Source: Nigrospora sphaerica (taxonomy: Eukaryota > Ascomycota > Sordariomycetes > Amphisphaeriales > Apiosporaceae). From it: a stretch of 64,000 nucleotides of DNA. Both the position numbers and the translations under genes were made by a program. The first letter of the stretch is position 1; the number at the start of each line of letters is the position of its first letter. Of this stretch, positions 61,994 through 64,000 are shown in pieces. Location of the stretch: the NCBI GenBank assembly GCA_018287875.1, contig JAGVVL010000029.1:62001-126000 (forward strand), read 5' to 3'. The notes beneath the pieces were generated by a model. The model saw nothing but the letters and a program-made list of their open reading frames with translations, was not told where the DNA came from and did no database searches.

Positions 61994-64000
61994 GTGTACA
62001 AAGAAACGTTAAATCTTCCGAAAACCCACTTTCCTATGAAAGCTGCTTTGGCTGCTTTAGAACCACGCCTATTAAAACAATGGGAAGAAAACCAACTGTA
62101 TCACCAAATCCAAGAAGCAAAAGCAAATCACCCAAAATATATCGTGCATGATGGACCGCCTTATGCGAACGGGCATTTACATATTGGACATGCAGTGAAT
62201 AAAATCTTAAAGGATATTGTTAACAAATCAAAAATACTGTCTGGGTTTAATGCGCCCTTTGTCCCAGGATGGGACTGTCATGGATTACCCATTGAACTCA
62301 ATGTTGAAAAACAACTCAAATCTAAAAAAGGCACTTATACGCCAGAAGAATTTCGAGCAGCGTGCCGAGCATATGCAATCGAACAGATTGATATTCAAAA
62401 GCCAACATTTAAACGACTGGGCATTTTAGCCGATTGGGAACGACCATATTTAACCATGGATTTTGGTATTGAGGCAGATACCATTCGGGCCTTAGGACAA
62501 TGCATGGAGTCTGGATATTTAGAAAATGGATTAAAACCGGTACATTGGTGTACCGCTTGTCAGTCGGCTTTAGCAGAATTGGAGGTAATGTATCAAGAAA
62601 AAGAGTCCACTACCATCGATGTCGCTTTTGAAGTCATCCAAAATACAGAGCAAAATACACTACCGGGTACTGGCAAACTCTTTATTCCAATTTGGACCAC
62701 AACCCCTTGGACATTACCTGCCAATGAAGCAGTGGCCGTTGGTAGTCAGATAGAATACCTACTTCTTCAATTTACTAACAAACGATTATTACTGGCTAAA
62801 GGCCTTTACTTATCCTGTTTAGCCCGTTATGGCATAAGTGATGAGTATACTGTATTAGCCGAGTATATGGGTAAAGATTTAACTCACTTGCAGTTACAGC
62901 ATCCTTTAGAAGCACGTACCGTCCCTGTCATTACAAGCCATCATGTATCTCTTGAAAAAGGAACGGGCGCCGTGCATACCGCACCCAGCCACGGACCTGA
63001 AGATTATGTATTAGGCATTCAGCATCAATTACCGATTCGTCTGTTAGTAGATGAGAAAGGTCGATATCTTTTACCGAACGACCCATTACATCAACAATCT
63101 GTCTTCAAAGCGGGAACCATCATCTTAGAACGATTAACCCAAAGCGACAGGTTGCTTGCAACAGAAGTATTATCTCATAGCTATCCGCATTGTTGGCGTC
63201 ATAAAACCCCTTTAATCTTTAGAGCCACTGCACAGTGGTTTTTGCGCTTAAAAGACAATGCCTTACATCAAAAACTAAAAGAAATAGTCAATCGTATTCA
63301 TTGGATACCTGAGTGGGGTAAAGCGAGAATGCAATTGATGCTAGGTGGAGAATCAGTAGAATCTTCTCGACCAGACTGGTGTTTATCTCGTCAACGTTAC
63401 TGGGGTGTACCACTGCCTTTCTTTATTCATAAAGAAACCGGAAAAGCGCATTCCAAAACACTTCTTTGGATAGAGGAGATTGCAAAACAAGTAGAAAAAG
63501 AGGGAATAGAGGCTTGGTACCATTGCAACCCAAATGATTTTTTAGAGGATCACGAACGCGAACATTACTATCCATTACATGATGTATTAGATGTTTGGTT
63601 TGATTCAGGGGTGACACATTTTACCGTTTTAAAAAAGACCATCGGTTACAATATCCAGCAGATTTATATCTAGAAGGAGCAGATCAATTTCGCGGATGGT
63701 TTCAGTCTTCGCTGATTACGAGCGCTCTATTACATCAAGACACGCCTTATCGTAACTTACTAGTACATGGCTTTACAGTCGATAAAGAAGGACAAAAAAT
63801 GTCTAAATCATTAGGCAATACCCTCTCTTTAGACAAACTGATTCAACAATGGGGGCAGATGTCCTAAGGCTTTGGATTGCTTCCACTGATACCCGTAGTG
63901 AAATTTTTATTGGCGAAGAGACATTTCAACGGACTTCAGAAGCGTATCGGCGCATTCGAAATACTATACGCTTTCTATTAGCTAACCTTCATGACTTTGA
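61994..64000 (+). CDS. ileS: Isoleucyl-tRNA synthetase (C-terminus beyond window)
   Basis: Class I synthetase cut by the right edge. HIGH motif in [27 protein letters not shown], the CP1 editing domain ([15 protein letters not shown]), [10 protein letters not shown] and KMSKS in [14 protein letters not shown]. The start is GTG at 61994. Two breaks: A-run 63631-63636 and G-run 63851-63855; one base added to each keeps the class I core continuous. Confidence 0.95.

Noticed and set aside
1..64000. Insertion sequence or prophage
   Set aside because: I found no transposase, integrase, capsid or terminase frame and no terminal inverted repeats with target duplications.

Overview
The window is a 64 kb piece of an AT-rich gammaproteobacterial chromosome. 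Housekeeping genes are gammaproteobacterial in type and order: divergent tsaD / rpsU-dnaG, dnaX-ybaB-recR, yebC-ruvC-ruvA, hslV-hslU, and gltX beside tRNA-Ala. They are interspersed with very large ankyrin-repeat proteins, lineage-specific helical proteins and small lipoproteins. That mix points to a host-associated or intracellular lifestyle, perhaps near Legionellales/Coxiellaceae. The placement is inference from gene content; no 16S rRNA is present.

Layout. 1-10.8 kb: ftsK (cut by the left edge), xseA, tRNA-Ala(GGC), gltX, a lone nuoF overlapping recA, dnaX-ybaB-recR and rsfS. 10.9-16.1 kb: one giant cytosolic ankyrin gene with a fresh 200-bp internal duplication. 16.3-23.7 kb: three paralogous helical proteins of unknown function (here fam-A, fam-B, fam-C) and a decayed small gene. 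23.7-31.1 kb: dcd, aspS, yebC, ruvC, ruvA, a TraI_2-like protein, a zf-CHCC protein, a CDF metal exporter and a basic small protein. 31.2-37.0 kb: three tandem paralogues (D1-D3), each a signal peptide plus a beta-rich presumed outer-membrane domain plus ankyrin repeats. 37.1-42.9 kb: ampE, a Kef-type antiporter, gyrB and pgk. 43.0-44.7 kb: a fourth barrel-ankyrin gene (E) whose 5' leader is a tandem array of Shine-Dalgarno-like 9-mers. 44.7-48.5 kb: tsaD, rpsU, dnaG and an unknown gene. 48.5-51.5 kb: four tandem BamD/TPR-like lipoproteins. 51.5-64 kb: the radC-proS-pilin-sppA block, clpB, an unknown gene, a degenerate HAD protein, hslUV, a second pilin and ileS (cut by the right edge).

The most striking global property is that over half of the protein genes, including essential ones (gltX, dnaX, aspS, gyrB, pgk, dnaG, proS, ileS, ftsK), are broken by frameshifts. 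Nearly all of about 54 events look like loss of exactly one base from a homopolymer, and family similarity resumes at once in the next frame. Uncorrected consensus indels are the simplest explanation. I therefore give full-length genes across the breaks and state every break. Protein lengths quoted for broken genes assume the one-base repair.

The best candidates for new biology are the barrel-ankyrin surface family (D1-D3, E), the Shine-Dalgarno repeat leader of E, the fam-A/B/C family, the lipoprotein cluster, and three unusual core enzymes: a ProRS without its editing insertion, a GyrB with Lys in the EGDSAGG motif, and an HslU with an acidic N-terminal extension.
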